This document shows positions 43,599-52,826 of a DNA stretch of 64,000 nucleotides, piece by piece. The stretch covers positions 62,001 through 126,000 of the forward strand of contig JACRKC010000088.1 in NCBI GenBank assembly GCA_016235555.1, given 5' to 3'. The notes under the pieces are model-generated. The model saw only the letters and a program-made list of their open reading frames with translations, was not told where the DNA came from and ran no database searches. Every line of letters begins with the position of its first letter. Positions within the stretch are counted from its first letter, which is position 1. Position numbers and translations under genes: made by a program. The stretch is from Verrucomicrobiota bacterium. Lineage in GTDB: Bacteria; Verrucomicrobiota; Verrucomicrobiia; Opitutales; Opitutaceae.

Positions 43599-46500
43599 TT
43601 ACGGAACTTCGTAAACCTCGACTAAGGCCACGCCGGAACTGCCGCCGACTCCGCCGACTTGCGCGGTGTAGTTTCCCGGTTGGAGCGTGACGAGCAGCGC
43701 CGCGTCGCGGCTGTTGGCCGGCAGCGCAAATGCCCCGACCGCCGCGAATGCGGCGGACAAGGTGGCGCCGCCACCCCAGTCGTCGTTCGAGGCGGTGACA
43801 CTGGAGCCGGAAAACAGATCGATGCGGGGATTGGGCATCGCGCCCGCGACGTTGAATGGCGCGTCGGCCAGGGTGGGGCCGACCGCGCGCACCAGCACTT
43901 GCTTGGCGGCCGTGCCACCGATCACGAATCCCGCGGTGAGCGTCTCATCCGCGTCGATTTGCTTGAGCACCGAGACGTTGATGAGTCGCGGTGTCGTGGA
44001 GTCGAACTCGACGTTGGGGGTGGCATCGTAGAGTTCCGCGATGACCGTGCCGGTGCCGGTGCTGCCGCCCGTGACTTGCACGGTGTAGTTGCCGGCGGGC
44101 GTCCCGGTGCTGAAAATCGCGGCGTCCTTGGAAGAGTTGGCGGCGTAGGCGAACGCGCCGACCTTGGCGAAAGCCGCGGCGAGCGTGGCATCGCCATCCC
44201 AGTCGTTGTTGGAATCGATCGAGGTCTGGCCGCGGAAAAGTTCGAGCCGGGGGTCGGGGAGCGCTCCGGTCACGCCGAGCGCCGCGAGCGACGGCCCGCC
44301 GGCGCGGACGAGCAGGGGTTTCGGTCCGCCGGTGCCCTGGCCGCCGATGACGGTGCCGACGGTGAAGTTGCGCGTCGAACTCGTGATCGAGGTCAGGATG
44401 GAAAGGTTCGCGAGCCGGGCGATGGGGGAGTCGCCGGCGCGGGGGCCGGCCACGCGACCGCTCCAGCGACTGCTGGGCACCACGGTCGGATCGACGCCGG
44501 CGGCATAGCTGCGCGCCTGAAGATTGGTCGTATCGGCGAGGGTGACGCGCGTCGTCGACGTGCGGGCCTTGGGGGAAATCCCGCCGCCGATGAGCCGCGG
44601 GTCGGAGCCGTCGGTGGTGTAAATGAGCTGGGTGCCCGCCGCCGGAGTCAGGCTGAGGGATCCGCCGGCCGAAGTGAGGGTGGGTGGCGCGGTGAACTGC
44701 GCGTCGATCCACGCGGCGCGGGCGGTGAGCCAGGTTTTCATGTTGTTGATTTCGCCCTGCCAGTCGGCGCCGAAGCGGCTCGTGTTGTCCGGCCACCGCA
44801 CCGCGTCCCGCGTGGCGGCGGCGACCCCGATGCGGGAGGCGATGCTGTCAACCAGGGTCGTGAGGCTGGTGGTGGAGAATTCCGTGCTCCGCAGGCTGTG
44901 CCACCGGTCAATCCAAGCCTGCATGAACTCGGGATCGCGCGCCAGCACGGCGAACCAGCCGTCGGCCCAGAAATTCGTCGCGCCATCCGGACCGCTCCAC
45001 ACGTCGGTTCGTTTGGTGCGATAGTCGCCCCCGTCCATCGAGCGATCGTTGTCCCACATCGGGCCGGCGGAGAGGCGGCCCTCGCGTTCCTTGACCATGT
45101 AGGCGCTGCGGAAGAACGCGTCGACGTTGGACGTGAAAGTATTGAGCAGGTGGTGATCGACCCAGCTGCCGCGGTCGATGTAATCGAGGTAGGTGCGCTG
45201 GCTGAACCCGACGTTGTAATCCGCGTAGAGGGCGTTCTCGAAGCCTTGGAAATAGCCCTGGATGTAATCGCGCTGGGCTTTCGGCATCGCGGGGAGTTTG
45301 GGATGGGAGACCGTGATCGCGAACGGCAGGCCGGGCCAGGCGCGGGGCGATTGGAAGCTGAATTCGTCGGAGTCCGGCAAATCGCATTTGACCAGATAGC
45401 CGCCGGTGACGGTGCGCGCGCCCGTGTCACCCGAGCCGATCGCGGTGATGGCGACGCGTTTCGGGTCGACCCGGATCGGGTCCGTGAGGACGTAGATTCC
45501 GGCGTAGTCGGTGTTATCGAGATCGTCGCCGTAGCCGTTGATGAACAGCTCGACGAGCTGGGTGCGAGGAGCCCAGCGGCCGAGGCGGTTGCTCAACTCG
45601 TAGGTGAAGACGTTGTGGATCAGGGTGCGGTCGTAATTCCAGGGGCCGATCAGCGTCCAGTTGTCGAAGGCCGGCAGTCCGTAGAGGGGCTGGGGAATGG
45701 GGGTGCCGGCGGCGTCGGTGAGTTTGATCGAGTAGCTGCGCTTCGGAAAATCCGAGGACGAGGCGCCGCGGACGTTGACCGTGCCGAAGCTGAAAACGGA
45801 CGGGGCGGCCGTCACCGCCGTGCCGCCGGTCGAGGGACGTTCCCAGCAGTAAAACAGGGCGCTCTTTTCGCCGGTTTCCTTGGAGAGGGAGCCGACGCCG
45901 GCGAGGTCGATCATCAGCAACGGCATCTGGCTCGAAAACGTGTCGAGCCGGTCGGCGCCGGTATTGCCGATCCGGAGGTAGGGCACCGTGGTGGGGAAAC
46001 CGCGCTGGCTGCTGTCGGAGGAAAAGACCGTGGCCGTGACCAGCGAAGAGGCGGAGATCGTGACCGGCCCCGTATATTCGGAGGACGCCGCGGCCGGCTC
46101 GACCGGCAACGCTCCGGCCGTGCTGGTCGGGGATACGACATAGCGAATGCGTTGTCCGGCCGAAGCGCCGCTGAGCGTAAGCGTGAAACTCCCGACAAAG
46201 GGGCCCGCGGCGCGGGAGAAAGTCACGCGCTCGGTCGGCATCATCGCGGCGGCGCTGCCGTTTTGAGCTCCGGGTGTCGGCGAGCGAAAATAGCCGTGGC
46301 GGGCGGGTTGGCCGGCGACGGCGGGTTGGGCGAGTCCGTAGGAAATATCCTCGTATTGGACGGGAAATTTCGGCGCGAACTCGCTGGTGACCGTGGTGCC
46401 GTCGGGTTTGACGAGCGCGAGGTATTCACCCTCGGCTTCGATCGAGAAATTGGTGTGCAGCGGTTTCGTCGGGTCGCGGCGGTTCTTGCCCGAGGCGTGG

Positions 46501-46781
46501 ACGACCAGGTAGCCGCCGGCCGGCAGGATGACGGCCGGGAATTTCCAGCGATCCTTGTTGCCGGCGCTGTCCGTGAGATACCAGCCATCGAGGTCAACCG
46601 GCGCGGCATCAGGGTTGTGAATTTCGATCCAGTCGGAGTAGTCGCCGTCGGCATCGGCGAGGTTCTTTTTGTTGGCAGCGAGGAACTCGCTGATGATCGG
46701 GTCGGCGCAGAGCGTCGCCGTCATGCACCAGGTGAGGAAAAGCGCGCAACAACCACGCTGGAAGCGGAGAGTCCGGGTCAT
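43599..46781 (-). CDS. Secreted CotH-kinase protein with lamin-tail and C-terminal modules
   Basis: 1060 residues from ATG 46781 (further in-frame starts at 46814 and 46922 lie outside the signal peptide). Signal peptide FLTWCMTATLCA; lamin-tail domain (ISEFLAANKKNLADADGDYSD, then WIEIHNPDAAPVDLDGWYL); a chitobiase-like beta repeat; then CotH kinase: RGASSSDFPKRSYSIKL, GPWNYDRTLIHNVF, YAGIYVLTDPI and the metal segment GPMWDNDRSMDGGDY. Two C-terminal modules close with VEVYEVP, matching the phytase-like protein. CotH proteins phosphorylate serine or polyglutamate-type targets outside the cytoplasm. The gene faces the VTC operon. Confidence 0.85.
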   Translation of the reverse strand: MTRTLRFQRGCCALFLTWCMTATLCADPIISEFLAANKKNLADADGDYSDWIEIHNPDAAPVDLDGWYLTDSAGNKDRWKFPAVILPAGGYLVVHASGKNRRDPTKPLHTNFSIEAEGEYLALVKPDGTTVTSEFAPKFPVQYEDISYGLAQPAVAGQPARHGYFRSPTPGAQNGSAAAMMPTERVTFSRAAGPFVGSFTLTLSGASAGQRIRYVVSPTSTAGALPVEPAAASSEYTGPVTISASSLVTATVFSSDSSQRGFPTTVPYLRIGNTGADRLDTFSSQMPLLMIDLAGVGSLSKETGEKSALFYCWERPSTGGTAVTAAPSVFSFGTVNVRGASSSDFPKRSYSIKLTDAAGTPIPQPLYGLPAFDNWTLIGPWNYDRTLIHNVFTYELSNRLGRWAPRTQLVELFINGYGDDLDNTDYAGIYVLTDPIRVDPKRVAITAIGSGDTGARTVTGGYLVKCDLPDSDEFSFQSPRAWPGLPFAITVSHPKLPAMPKAQRDYIQGYFQGFENALYADYNVGFSQRTYLDYIDRGSWVDHHLLNTFTSNVDAFFRSAYMVKEREGRLSAGPMWDNDRSMDGGDYRTKRTDVWSGPDGATNFWADGWFAVLARDPEFMQAWIDRWHSLRSTEFSTTSLTTLVDSIASRIGVAAATRDAVRWPDNTSRFGADWQGEINNMKTWLTARAAWIDAQFTAPPTLTSAGGSLSLTPAAGTQLIYTTDGSDPRLIGGGISPKARTSTTRVTLADTTNLQARSYAAGVDPTVVPSSRWSGRVAGPRAGDSPIARLANLSILTSITSSTRNFTVGTVIGGQGTGGPKPLLVRAGGPSLAALGVTGALPDPRLELFRGQTSIDSNNDWDGDATLAAAFAKVGAFAYAANSSKDAAIFSTGTPAGNYTVQVTGGSTGTGTVIAELYDATPNVEFDSTTPRLINVSVLKQIDADETLTAGFVIGGTAAKQVLVRAVGPTLADAPFNVAGAMPNPRIDLFSGSSVTASNDDWGGGATLSAAFAAVGAFALPANSRDAALLVTLQPGNYTAQVGGVGGSSGVALVEVYEVP

Positions 46782-47051
46782 TTGGGCGAGGGGATGACTA
46801 GGGCGATGGACCATAAATGCAATCCTGCGTGCGCCGTCGGGGTGATTTTGGGCGCCGGGCGGGCCGGCGGTTTCCGGGATCACCGGATCAACCGTGCGAC
46901 GAACCGGGCCGGGTCGCACCACGGGCGGTTTCCGGTGTCAAACACCCGGTGCCCTTTTCCTGAGACGACTCGAATGCCAGGGCTGATTTCGCGCCGGACG
47001 GCCGTGGTCTTCGCGCTTGCCTCAGCGACCGGCGTGCCCATCTAAAAGCAA

Positions 47052-48815
47052 ATGTTTTTCTCCTCACATAGCCGCTCGTTTTCGATCTGGCTGTGCGCCT
47101 TGGCGGTCACCGTCGCCGGTGTTCGCGGGCAGGGGACGGTCTCGCCGTTTGTCAGCGGGGCGTGGAGCGGAAACGTCACTTCCAGCAGCGCAACGGTTTG
47201 CGTCCGGCTGGTCGAAGCGGGGCTGCGGGTCCGGCTGGCGGTGTCGGCCAGCGAGCAGCTGACCGCGCCGGTCTTTTCAGTCGGGCAGACGACGGGCGCC
47301 GGGACTGGCAACACCGTCAAACTCGACATCCGGGGGCTCCAGCCATCGACGACTTACTACTACGGCGTCGAGGTCGACGGCGTGGTGCGGACGGAGGCGA
47401 CTTCGCGGGGGCGGTTTCGCACGTTCCCGCTCGGGGCGGGCTCGTTCAAGATCGCCCTCATCGGCGATACGGACTACCGCGAGCCCGAGCATCGCGGCGC
47501 CGAGGCGGTGATCGCGGAACAACCGCTGCTCCTGCTCTACAACGGCGATCTGCACTACAGCGACCTCACGTCGACGACGCCGGAGGATTTCCGGATTCCT
47601 TACGACAACACGCTCAAGCATTCGGTGCTGGGCGCCATGCTGCGCAGTGCGCCGATCGCCTACATGTGGGACGATCACGATTTTGCCGGCGGCAATGATT
47701 CCGATGGCACCGCGGCCGGCTCCCTGGCGACCCGCACGGTATATCGGGAGTATGTGCCCCACTACCCGCTCCAAGTGGGGGACAATACCGTGGGACAAGC
47801 CTTCACGATCGGCCGCGTGCGGGTGATCATGACCGACCTTCGCACGGCCCAGGTGCCGGCGATCCTGCCCGAGTCGGCGACGAAGACCCGCATGGGCGCC
47901 GCGCAGAAGGCGTGGTTCAAACGAGAGCTGATCGATGCCCGCGATACAGGCTATCCGCTCATCCTCTGGGTGTGCACGGTGCCGTGGATTGCCCCGGCGA
48001 CGGTCGGGGACGATACGTGGGGCGGATATGCCACCGAACGCGCGGAGATCGCGGATTTCATCAAGGAGAACCGCATCCGCAATCTGGTCGTCTATGGCGG
48101 TGACATGCACGCGCTGGCTTACGACGACGGCACGCATTCGGACTACGCGACGGGCGGCGGGGCGCCTCTCTACGTGCTCCACGCGGCGCCGCTGGCGCGC
48201 GACTTCAACGTCAAGGGCGGGCCGTATTCGGCGGGACCGTATCTCGCCCGCATGCAATACGGCATCCTGGACATCATCGACAACGGCGGGGCATCGATCG
48301 TGTGCCGCTTCACCGGCAAACGCATCGACGAAGGAGCGAAATTCATGTTCCAGTTCACGGCATCGGCGAATGCGGTCGATCCCCGGATCCAGCCGACGGC
48401 GGAGAACAGCGCGGACCGCGCGCTCATCAATATTTCGGCCCGGTCGCGGCTGGCCACGCCGGGCGACAGCTTCATCATCGGCTTCGTCGTGGGCGGTCGT
48501 TCGCAACGCACGATCCTGCTGCGCTCGGTGGGGCCGTCATTGTCGGCGTTCGGGGTGACGGATGCGCTGGCGCGGCCCTCCATGATTTTGCAGCGGGGTA
48601 ACACGGTCGTGGCGACGAACGACGACTGGGGGCTGAGCGGGGCGGATCGGTTGAACGCCGCCTTCGATCGGGCCGGGGCCTTTCGCTACGCGAGCGCGAC
48701 GAGCCGTGACGCGGCGATTTTCATGCCGCTGGAACCGGGGGCCTACACGCTGCAAACGGTAAGTGCCAACGGCGGCACCGGCATGGTGCTCGTCGAGGTC
48801 TACGAAGTGCCGTGA
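47052..48815 (+). CDS. PhoD-like secreted phosphatase with C-terminal module
   Basis: 587 residues. Signal peptide SIWLCALAVTVAGVRG; N-terminal fibronectin-like strand domain (GLQPSTTYYYGVEVDG); PhoD-like metallophosphatase core with IGDTDYREP, YNGDLHYSDL, MWDDHDFAGGND, and GGDMHALAYDDG as metal-binding segments. One C-terminal module starts near residue 455 (ALINISARSR) and ends VEVYEVP. PhoD enzymes hydrolyse phosphate mono- and diesters in the envelope. It is divergent from the CotH gene. The 270-base gap between the two starts carries no recognised Pho box. Confidence 0.84.
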   Translation: MFFSSHSRSFSIWLCALAVTVAGVRGQGTVSPFVSGAWSGNVTSSSATVCVRLVEAGLRVRLAVSASEQLTAPVFSVGQTTGAGTGNTVKLDIRGLQPSTTYYYGVEVDGVVRTEATSRGRFRTFPLGAGSFKIALIGDTDYREPEHRGAEAVIAEQPLLLLYNGDLHYSDLTSTTPEDFRIPYDNTLKHSVLGAMLRSAPIAYMWDDHDFAGGNDSDGTAAGSLATRTVYREYVPHYPLQVGDNTVGQAFTIGRVRVIMTDLRTAQVPAILPESATKTRMGAAQKAWFKRELIDARDTGYPLILWVCTVPWIAPATVGDDTWGGYATERAEIADFIKENRIRNLVVYGGDMHALAYDDGTHSDYATGGGAPLYVLHAAPLARDFNVKGGPYSAGPYLARMQYGILDIIDNGGASIVCRFTGKRIDEGAKFMFQFTASANAVDPRIQPTAENSADRALINISARSRLATPGDSFIIGFVVGGRSQRTILLRSVGPSLSAFGVTDALARPSMILQRGNTVVATNDDWGLSGADRLNAAFDRAGAFRYASATSRDAAIFMPLEPGAYTLQTVSANGGTGMVLVEVYEVP

Positions 48816-48899
48816 GCGAAGGGCCTCCGTGGACCGCCTCCGGCCCCGGGGAAAATCTCCGGCCCGCTCGTGGTGTCCAGGACTGATCGCCCTTCGCTC
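48814..48899. repeat. Inverted repeat behind the PhoD-like gene
   Basis: GAGCGAAGGGC (48814-48824) and GCCCTTCGCTC (48889-48899) are perfect 11-base arms around 64 bases. It lies in the gap between convergent genes. There is no T-run. Confidence 0.55.
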
Positions 48900-49005
48900 T
48901 TGGGTGGTCGCGCTGGCGCGCGTGGCCGGCCAGGTCGATGCGGGCAGGACCGCAGCCCGCCGGCAAGCGGCGGGTGAGCGGCTCAAATGTTCTTCGTCAT
49001 CGGTA

Positions 49006-50991
49006 TTACCTGGCGGGCGAGAACGTCGTGGTGAACGTCGCGGAGGCAGCGGGCTCGGCGAGCTGGATGTAGAACGTCTCGCGGCGGTGCGGGGGCACGT
49101 CGGGCGTCGAGCCATGGAAGAGCTGGAACCTGCCGGGCGCTTCCAGCACGACGTGCATCGTCGTGGTGCCGTAGGCGACATCGAACTCGGCCCGGTCGGT
49201 GTAGGCGGCGCTGCGGACGTTGCGCCAGTAGCGGAATGGTTCCGGGCTTCCGGTCCCGAAGTCTTTTTCGGCGGCGAAGCTCGCGGGCAGTTTCACTTTA
49301 CCCTGGAGCTGCAGCGCGAAGCCGAGGCCTTTTTTCGCGGCGCCGTTACAGGTGACCGTGGCGACGTCGACGAGGCGGTCGCCGTCGATCTTGAGCGTGC
49401 GCGTGGCGGCGGCGTCTTTGCGATAGTGCGGCTGCGCGACCGAGACGCTCGCGGGCGTGGCGGAAAAATTGATCAACTCGCCGGCGTGCTGCGGCTCCTG
49501 GCCCTCGCCGTTGACGAGCGGGACGTTGTGATTGGCGCCGCGCGCGTAGTAGCCCTTGTAGAGCGGCGAGCCGTAGCCGACGGTGCCTGAATCGTGCGTG
49601 ATATCGGTGGTGCCGAAATAGGCGGAGTAGTTGAGCGCTTCGGCCTGCGCGTGCGATCGGGTGAGCTGACCGTAGTGCACGAAGACCTGCCACGGCCCGG
49701 ACTTCAGGAGGGCCATGCGCGTCGTCTCGAAACTGCGACTCGTGACCTCCGGCAACACCACGGCGCGAGGCGGGGGCGGCCCGTTCGACGAGCTCACGGC
49801 AGGCGGCGGGTCGAGCAGGATGTTCCAGTCGCGCACGCCTGCCACGGCCTCGAGGCCGAGCGTGGTCGGAAACACGCGGTAGGTGTCGGCGAAGACCTCG
49901 CGGTTCGGGGCGGTGCCGATGCTGCCGCTGTCAGCCGGATTGGGCAGCCGCCCGTCGGGAAACCGCAGGTAGGTGGGCGCGATCATGAGATTTTCGGCGG
50001 TGGACATCTCGGCGGCGAGTTCATCGGCGCGGCCCTGGATGCCGGCCGCGGTGAAGAGCGAGAGCACCGCGCGAACCACGAAGTTGTTATAGCCGAGCGA
50101 CTGCTCGTGCCAGAGGTAGTCACTGGTGATGCCGTCGGCCATCTGCCGGCGCAGGCCGAATTTTCCGTCGATCGCCTCGCGCCACATCGCTTCGTCGCCC
50201 AGCAGCAACGCGACCTGCGCGGCGGCGCAACGCTGCCAGGTGGCGATGTTGTGGATCGTCTGCATGTTCTTGTTGATGACGGCGACCTCGGGGCGGAAGA
50301 ACTTGTCAGCCCAACCGGCGCGTTTCGCCGCGGGCACGCGGTCGCCGAGCAGGCGGACCGCCTCGGTGAACTTCACGAGATTCGAGGCTTCGGTGAGCGT
50401 CTGCCAGAACAGCCGCGCGCCCTGTTCGGGTTTCGGTGCTTCCCACTTGAGGTAGTTGTCGGCGTAGAAATCCATCTGCTGCGCAACCCAATCGGCGTAG
50501 CGTGCCTCGCCAGTGAGGCGGAAGAGGCGTGCGGCGCGCTCCATCGTGTCGACGTGGCGACCGCGAAAACTGACGACCCACCAGGCGAACAGCTTTGGCG
50601 TGATCTCGATTTGCGGGTCGGAGGGGCTGCTGAAAAACTGCACCACTTCGCGCGGGATTTTTTCGGTCCACGTGACACGGGAGCCATCCTTGGGGCTGAT
50701 GCCGTCGTGCGACCAGCCGGCGACCCACTCGACGCGGTCGCGGTGCGTCTTCATCCAGGCATCGACGGTGGTGCGCTCGCGCTTGAGCCAGTCGGCCCAC
50801 GCGGGATCGTTGGCGACGCGCTGCCTGGCGCCGGCCCAATCCTCACGCGCGGCGCGCCAGGGGCGGCCCGCCTCGTCGTAGACCTTGAGGTCGGCGAAAG
50901 CGCGATCGGGATTCGGCTTCGGGAAGGAGGCGGCAGACGCGAGGTTCGCGGCGGCGATGGCGAGGAAGAGGGCGACGAAGGCTGAGCGCAT
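49006..50991 (-). CDS. Heparinase II/III-like polysaccharide lyase
   Basis: 661 residues. Signal peptide ending ANLASA; an (alpha/alpha) toroid N-terminal half with TIHNIATWQR (H247, N248) and YLWHEQSLGYNNF (H295, Y301); then the C-terminal beta-sandwich with HYGQLTRSHAQAEALNY (H439, H447) and THDSGTVGYGSPLY plus ANHN (H488), typical of heparinase II/III and alginate-lyase families. These lyases cut uronic-acid polymers by beta-elimination in the periplasm. It is the last gene of the minus-strand polysaccharide locus, next to a sulfatase, which fits a sulfated uronate-containing glycan. Confidence 0.82.
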   Translation of the reverse strand: MRSAFVALFLAIAAANLASAASFPKPNPDRAFADLKVYDEAGRPWRAAREDWAGARQRVANDPAWADWLKRERTTVDAWMKTHRDRVEWVAGWSHDGISPKDGSRVTWTEKIPREVVQFFSSPSDPQIEITPKLFAWWVVSFRGRHVDTMERAARLFRLTGEARYADWVAQQMDFYADNYLKWEAPKPEQGARLFWQTLTEASNLVKFTEAVRLLGDRVPAAKRAGWADKFFRPEVAVINKNMQTIHNIATWQRCAAAQVALLLGDEAMWREAIDGKFGLRRQMADGITSDYLWHEQSLGYNNFVVRAVLSLFTAAGIQGRADELAAEMSTAENLMIAPTYLRFPDGRLPNPADSGSIGTAPNREVFADTYRVFPTTLGLEAVAGVRDWNILLDPPPAVSSSNGPPPPRAVVLPEVTSRSFETTRMALLKSGPWQVFVHYGQLTRSHAQAEALNYSAYFGTTDITHDSGTVGYGSPLYKGYYARGANHNVPLVNGEGQEPQHAGELINFSATPASVSVAQPHYRKDAAATRTLKIDGDRLVDVATVTCNGAAKKGLGFALQLQGKVKLPASFAAEKDFGTGSPEPFRYWRNVRSAAYTDRAEFDVAYGTTTMHVVLEAPGRFQLFHGSTPDVPPHRRETFYIQLAEPAASATFTTTFSPAR

Positions 50992-51056
50992 CGCGAAGCA
51001 AGACGCCGGGCGGGGCGGAGGGTTTCTGGTGCGGGAGCGTGAACGGCACCTCGAAT

Positions 51057-51078
51057 GGCGGGGTGCGGCGACCCCGCC
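51057..51078. repeat. Single-unit palindrome
   Basis: GGCGGGGT (51057-51064) and ACCCCGCC (51071-51078) pair across GCGGCG, followed by CTCC. It lies between the lyase and sulfatase genes. Confidence 0.55.
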
Positions 51079-51093
51079 CTCCTCCTTACACAG

Positions 51094-52524
51094 TCAATGA
51101 TTGCGGAACGGGCCGCGGGGCTCGGCGGCCTCCATCTCGGCCTGCCAGGCGGCGAAACGGGCCTTCACGGCGGCGAGGCGTTCGGGGTGCGCCTTGATGA
51201 GGTTGTTCTTTTCGCCGGGATCGGCGGCGAGGTCGAAGAGTTCCTCGGTCTCGGGGACTTCGCCGCGGCGGCTCCGGGGCGAGTGTGAGATCCATTTCCA
51301 ATTCCCAACCCGCGCCGCTTGGTAGCCGTCGGGCCAGTCCCAGAACATCTCCTGGCGCGGCGACGGTGTTTTGCCCTGGAGCACGGGCAGCATGTCGAAG
51401 CCGTCGAATTTCACGCCGGTGGGCAACCTGGCGCCGCCAGCGGCGGTGAGTGTGGGCAGGATCTCCAATGCAGTGAGAAACTCGTGCGTGGTCCGGCCGG
51501 CGGGCAGGACGCCGGGCCACCACGCGAGCAGTGGCACGCGCAGGCCGCCCTCGAAGCCGGAGCTCTTGCCGCCGCGCAGCCGGACCTCGTCGATGCGGGC
51601 GCCGTTGCGGCCGTTGTCGGCCATGAAGAGCACGAAGGTGTCGCGGTCGAGGCCAAGTTCTCGGAGCGCTGCGAAGAGTTCGCCAATGGCTTCGTCCATC
51701 GCGGTGACCATGCCGGCGTATTTCGTGGCGGGCAGCGCGGGATCGCGGTCGGGATAGTATTTCTTGAGGTAGTGGGCGGGGACCTGGTTGGAGTCTTTCT
51801 CGAGATTCGAGGCGGCGTGCGGGGCGTTGAAGGGCAGGTAGAGAAAGAAAGGCCGATCGCGGTGAGCGCGCACAAACGACACAGCTTCGCGCCGGAACAG
51901 CTCGGTGGCATAGGTGCCCTTGTCGGCGACGGAGAGTTGGTTGCCACGGAACAGCGAAGGCGCGCCGTAGCGTTCGTGCGTGTAGTAATCGATGCCGTTG
52001 TTGCCGTGGCCGACGAAGACATCGAAGCCGCGTTGCAGCGGGAGAAAGCGGCGGGCTTGTCCCATGTCCCACTTGCCGAAACAGGCGTTGCGATAACCGG
52101 ACGTGTGCAGCACATCGCCGAACGTGAGTTCACGCGGGTCGAGGCCGAGCGTCATCTCCGGCGAGATGGCATACTCGGCCTTCGTGTAACGGTGGCCGTA
52201 GTTGACCATGTCGTTGCGGATCATCTCGTAGGTGCCGTTGCGCTGCGGGTAGCGCCCGGTGATGAGGCCGCTGCGGGACGGCGTGCAGACGGAGGCGGTG
52301 ACGTAGAAACTCGTGGCACGCACGCCCTCGGCCGCCATGCGGTCGAGGTGGGGCGTCACGAATTGCTTCGAGCCGTAGCAGGCGAGGTCGAAGCCCTGAT
52401 CGTCGCTGACGATGAGGATGAGGTTGGGCGGGCGCGGCGCGGCGGCGGCGGTCGCGAATGGGGCGAGCGCGGGGCAGAGGGCGAGGCGAAGGAGGACGGA
52501 GTGACGGGAGCGGAAGGCGCGCAT
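51094..52524 (-). CDS. Type I sulfatase
   Basis: 476 residues. Signal peptide, then LILIVSDDQG (metal Asp41, Asp42) and VCTPSRSGLITGRYP, the CxPSR motif (C80) for conversion to formylglycine by an anaerobic or aerobic maturase not seen here. FMADNGRNG supplies further metal ligands; PFFLYLPFNAPHA is a conserved family segment. It removes sulfate esters from a glycan in the periplasm. It sits between a TonB receptor and a polysaccharide lyase on the same strand. The exact ester position cannot be read from sequence. Confidence 0.9.
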   Translation of the reverse strand: MRAFRSRHSVLLRLALCPALAPFATAAAAPRPPNLILIVSDDQGFDLACYGSKQFVTPHLDRMAAEGVRATSFYVTASVCTPSRSGLITGRYPQRNGTYEMIRNDMVNYGHRYTKAEYAISPEMTLGLDPRELTFGDVLHTSGYRNACFGKWDMGQARRFLPLQRGFDVFVGHGNNGIDYYTHERYGAPSLFRGNQLSVADKGTYATELFRREAVSFVRAHRDRPFFLYLPFNAPHAASNLEKDSNQVPAHYLKKYYPDRDPALPATKYAGMVTAMDEAIGELFAALRELGLDRDTFVLFMADNGRNGARIDEVRLRGGKSSGFEGGLRVPLLAWWPGVLPAGRTTHEFLTALEILPTLTAAGGARLPTGVKFDGFDMLPVLQGKTPSPRQEMFWDWPDGYQAARVGNWKWISHSPRSRRGEVPETEELFDLAADPGEKNNLIKAHPERLAAVKARFAAWQAEMEAAEPRGPFRNH

Positions 52525-52539
52525 GGGTGAGAAAAAACC

Positions 52540-52556
52540 TGAGCCGGGACGGCTCA
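52540..52556. repeat. Short hairpin before the sulfatase gene
   Basis: TGAGCC (52540-52545) and GGCTCA (52551-52556) around GGGAC, followed by CCACGAC. The hairpin at 57341 has the same layout and the same CCACGAC tail with a changed but still paired stem (GAGGCG/CGCCTC). Confidence 0.6.
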
Positions 52557-52563
52557 GCCACGA

Positions 52564-52698
52564 CTAGGGAGTGTTTTCAAATCTTGTGGGAGGGGCTTTA
52601 TGCCCCGACGGGCTTCGGTAGGGGCCGCGCGTCGGGGCATCAAGCCCCTCCCACAATTCTGTATCGCGCGGTTTCATGAGTTTGAAATCACTTCCTAG
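52564..52698. repeat. Second nested double palindrome
   Basis: Outer arms 52564-52581 and 52681-52698 pair at 16 of 18 positions. Inner arms 52584-52609 and 52631-52656 pair at 25 of 26 (core GTGGGAGGGGCTT). The two-tier architecture and overall size (about 135 bases) repeat those of 30807-30940 although neither arm pair shares its sequence. Confidence 0.8.
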
Positions 52699-52724
52699 CG
52701 CAGCGACACCGAGATTTCGTGGGG

Positions 52725-52788
52725 TGTAGCCGCGAGCGTGAGCGAGTGGTTTCCGGGCGAGCCACTCGCTCACGCTTATAGCAGCTAC
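52725..52788. repeat. Palindrome sharing a word with 36370-36393
   Basis: AGCGTGAGCGAGTGG near 52735 is exactly mirrored by CCACTCGCTCACGCT near 52762-52776. Outside this the arms pair only partly, but the borders are TGTAG and CTAC. The word GCGAGCGTGAGCGAGTGG is shared with 36376-36393. Confidence 0.65.
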
Positions 52789-52826
52789 CCGGCGTTGCGC
52801 TGTCACGTTTCTTCCGGGGCGCTGCA

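Noticed and set aside
43659-47045. 1128-codon plus-strand frame opposite the CotH gene
   Set aside because: Gly/Arg/Glu-rich with no recognisable segment; the minus strand encodes signal peptide, lamin-tail and CotH domains.
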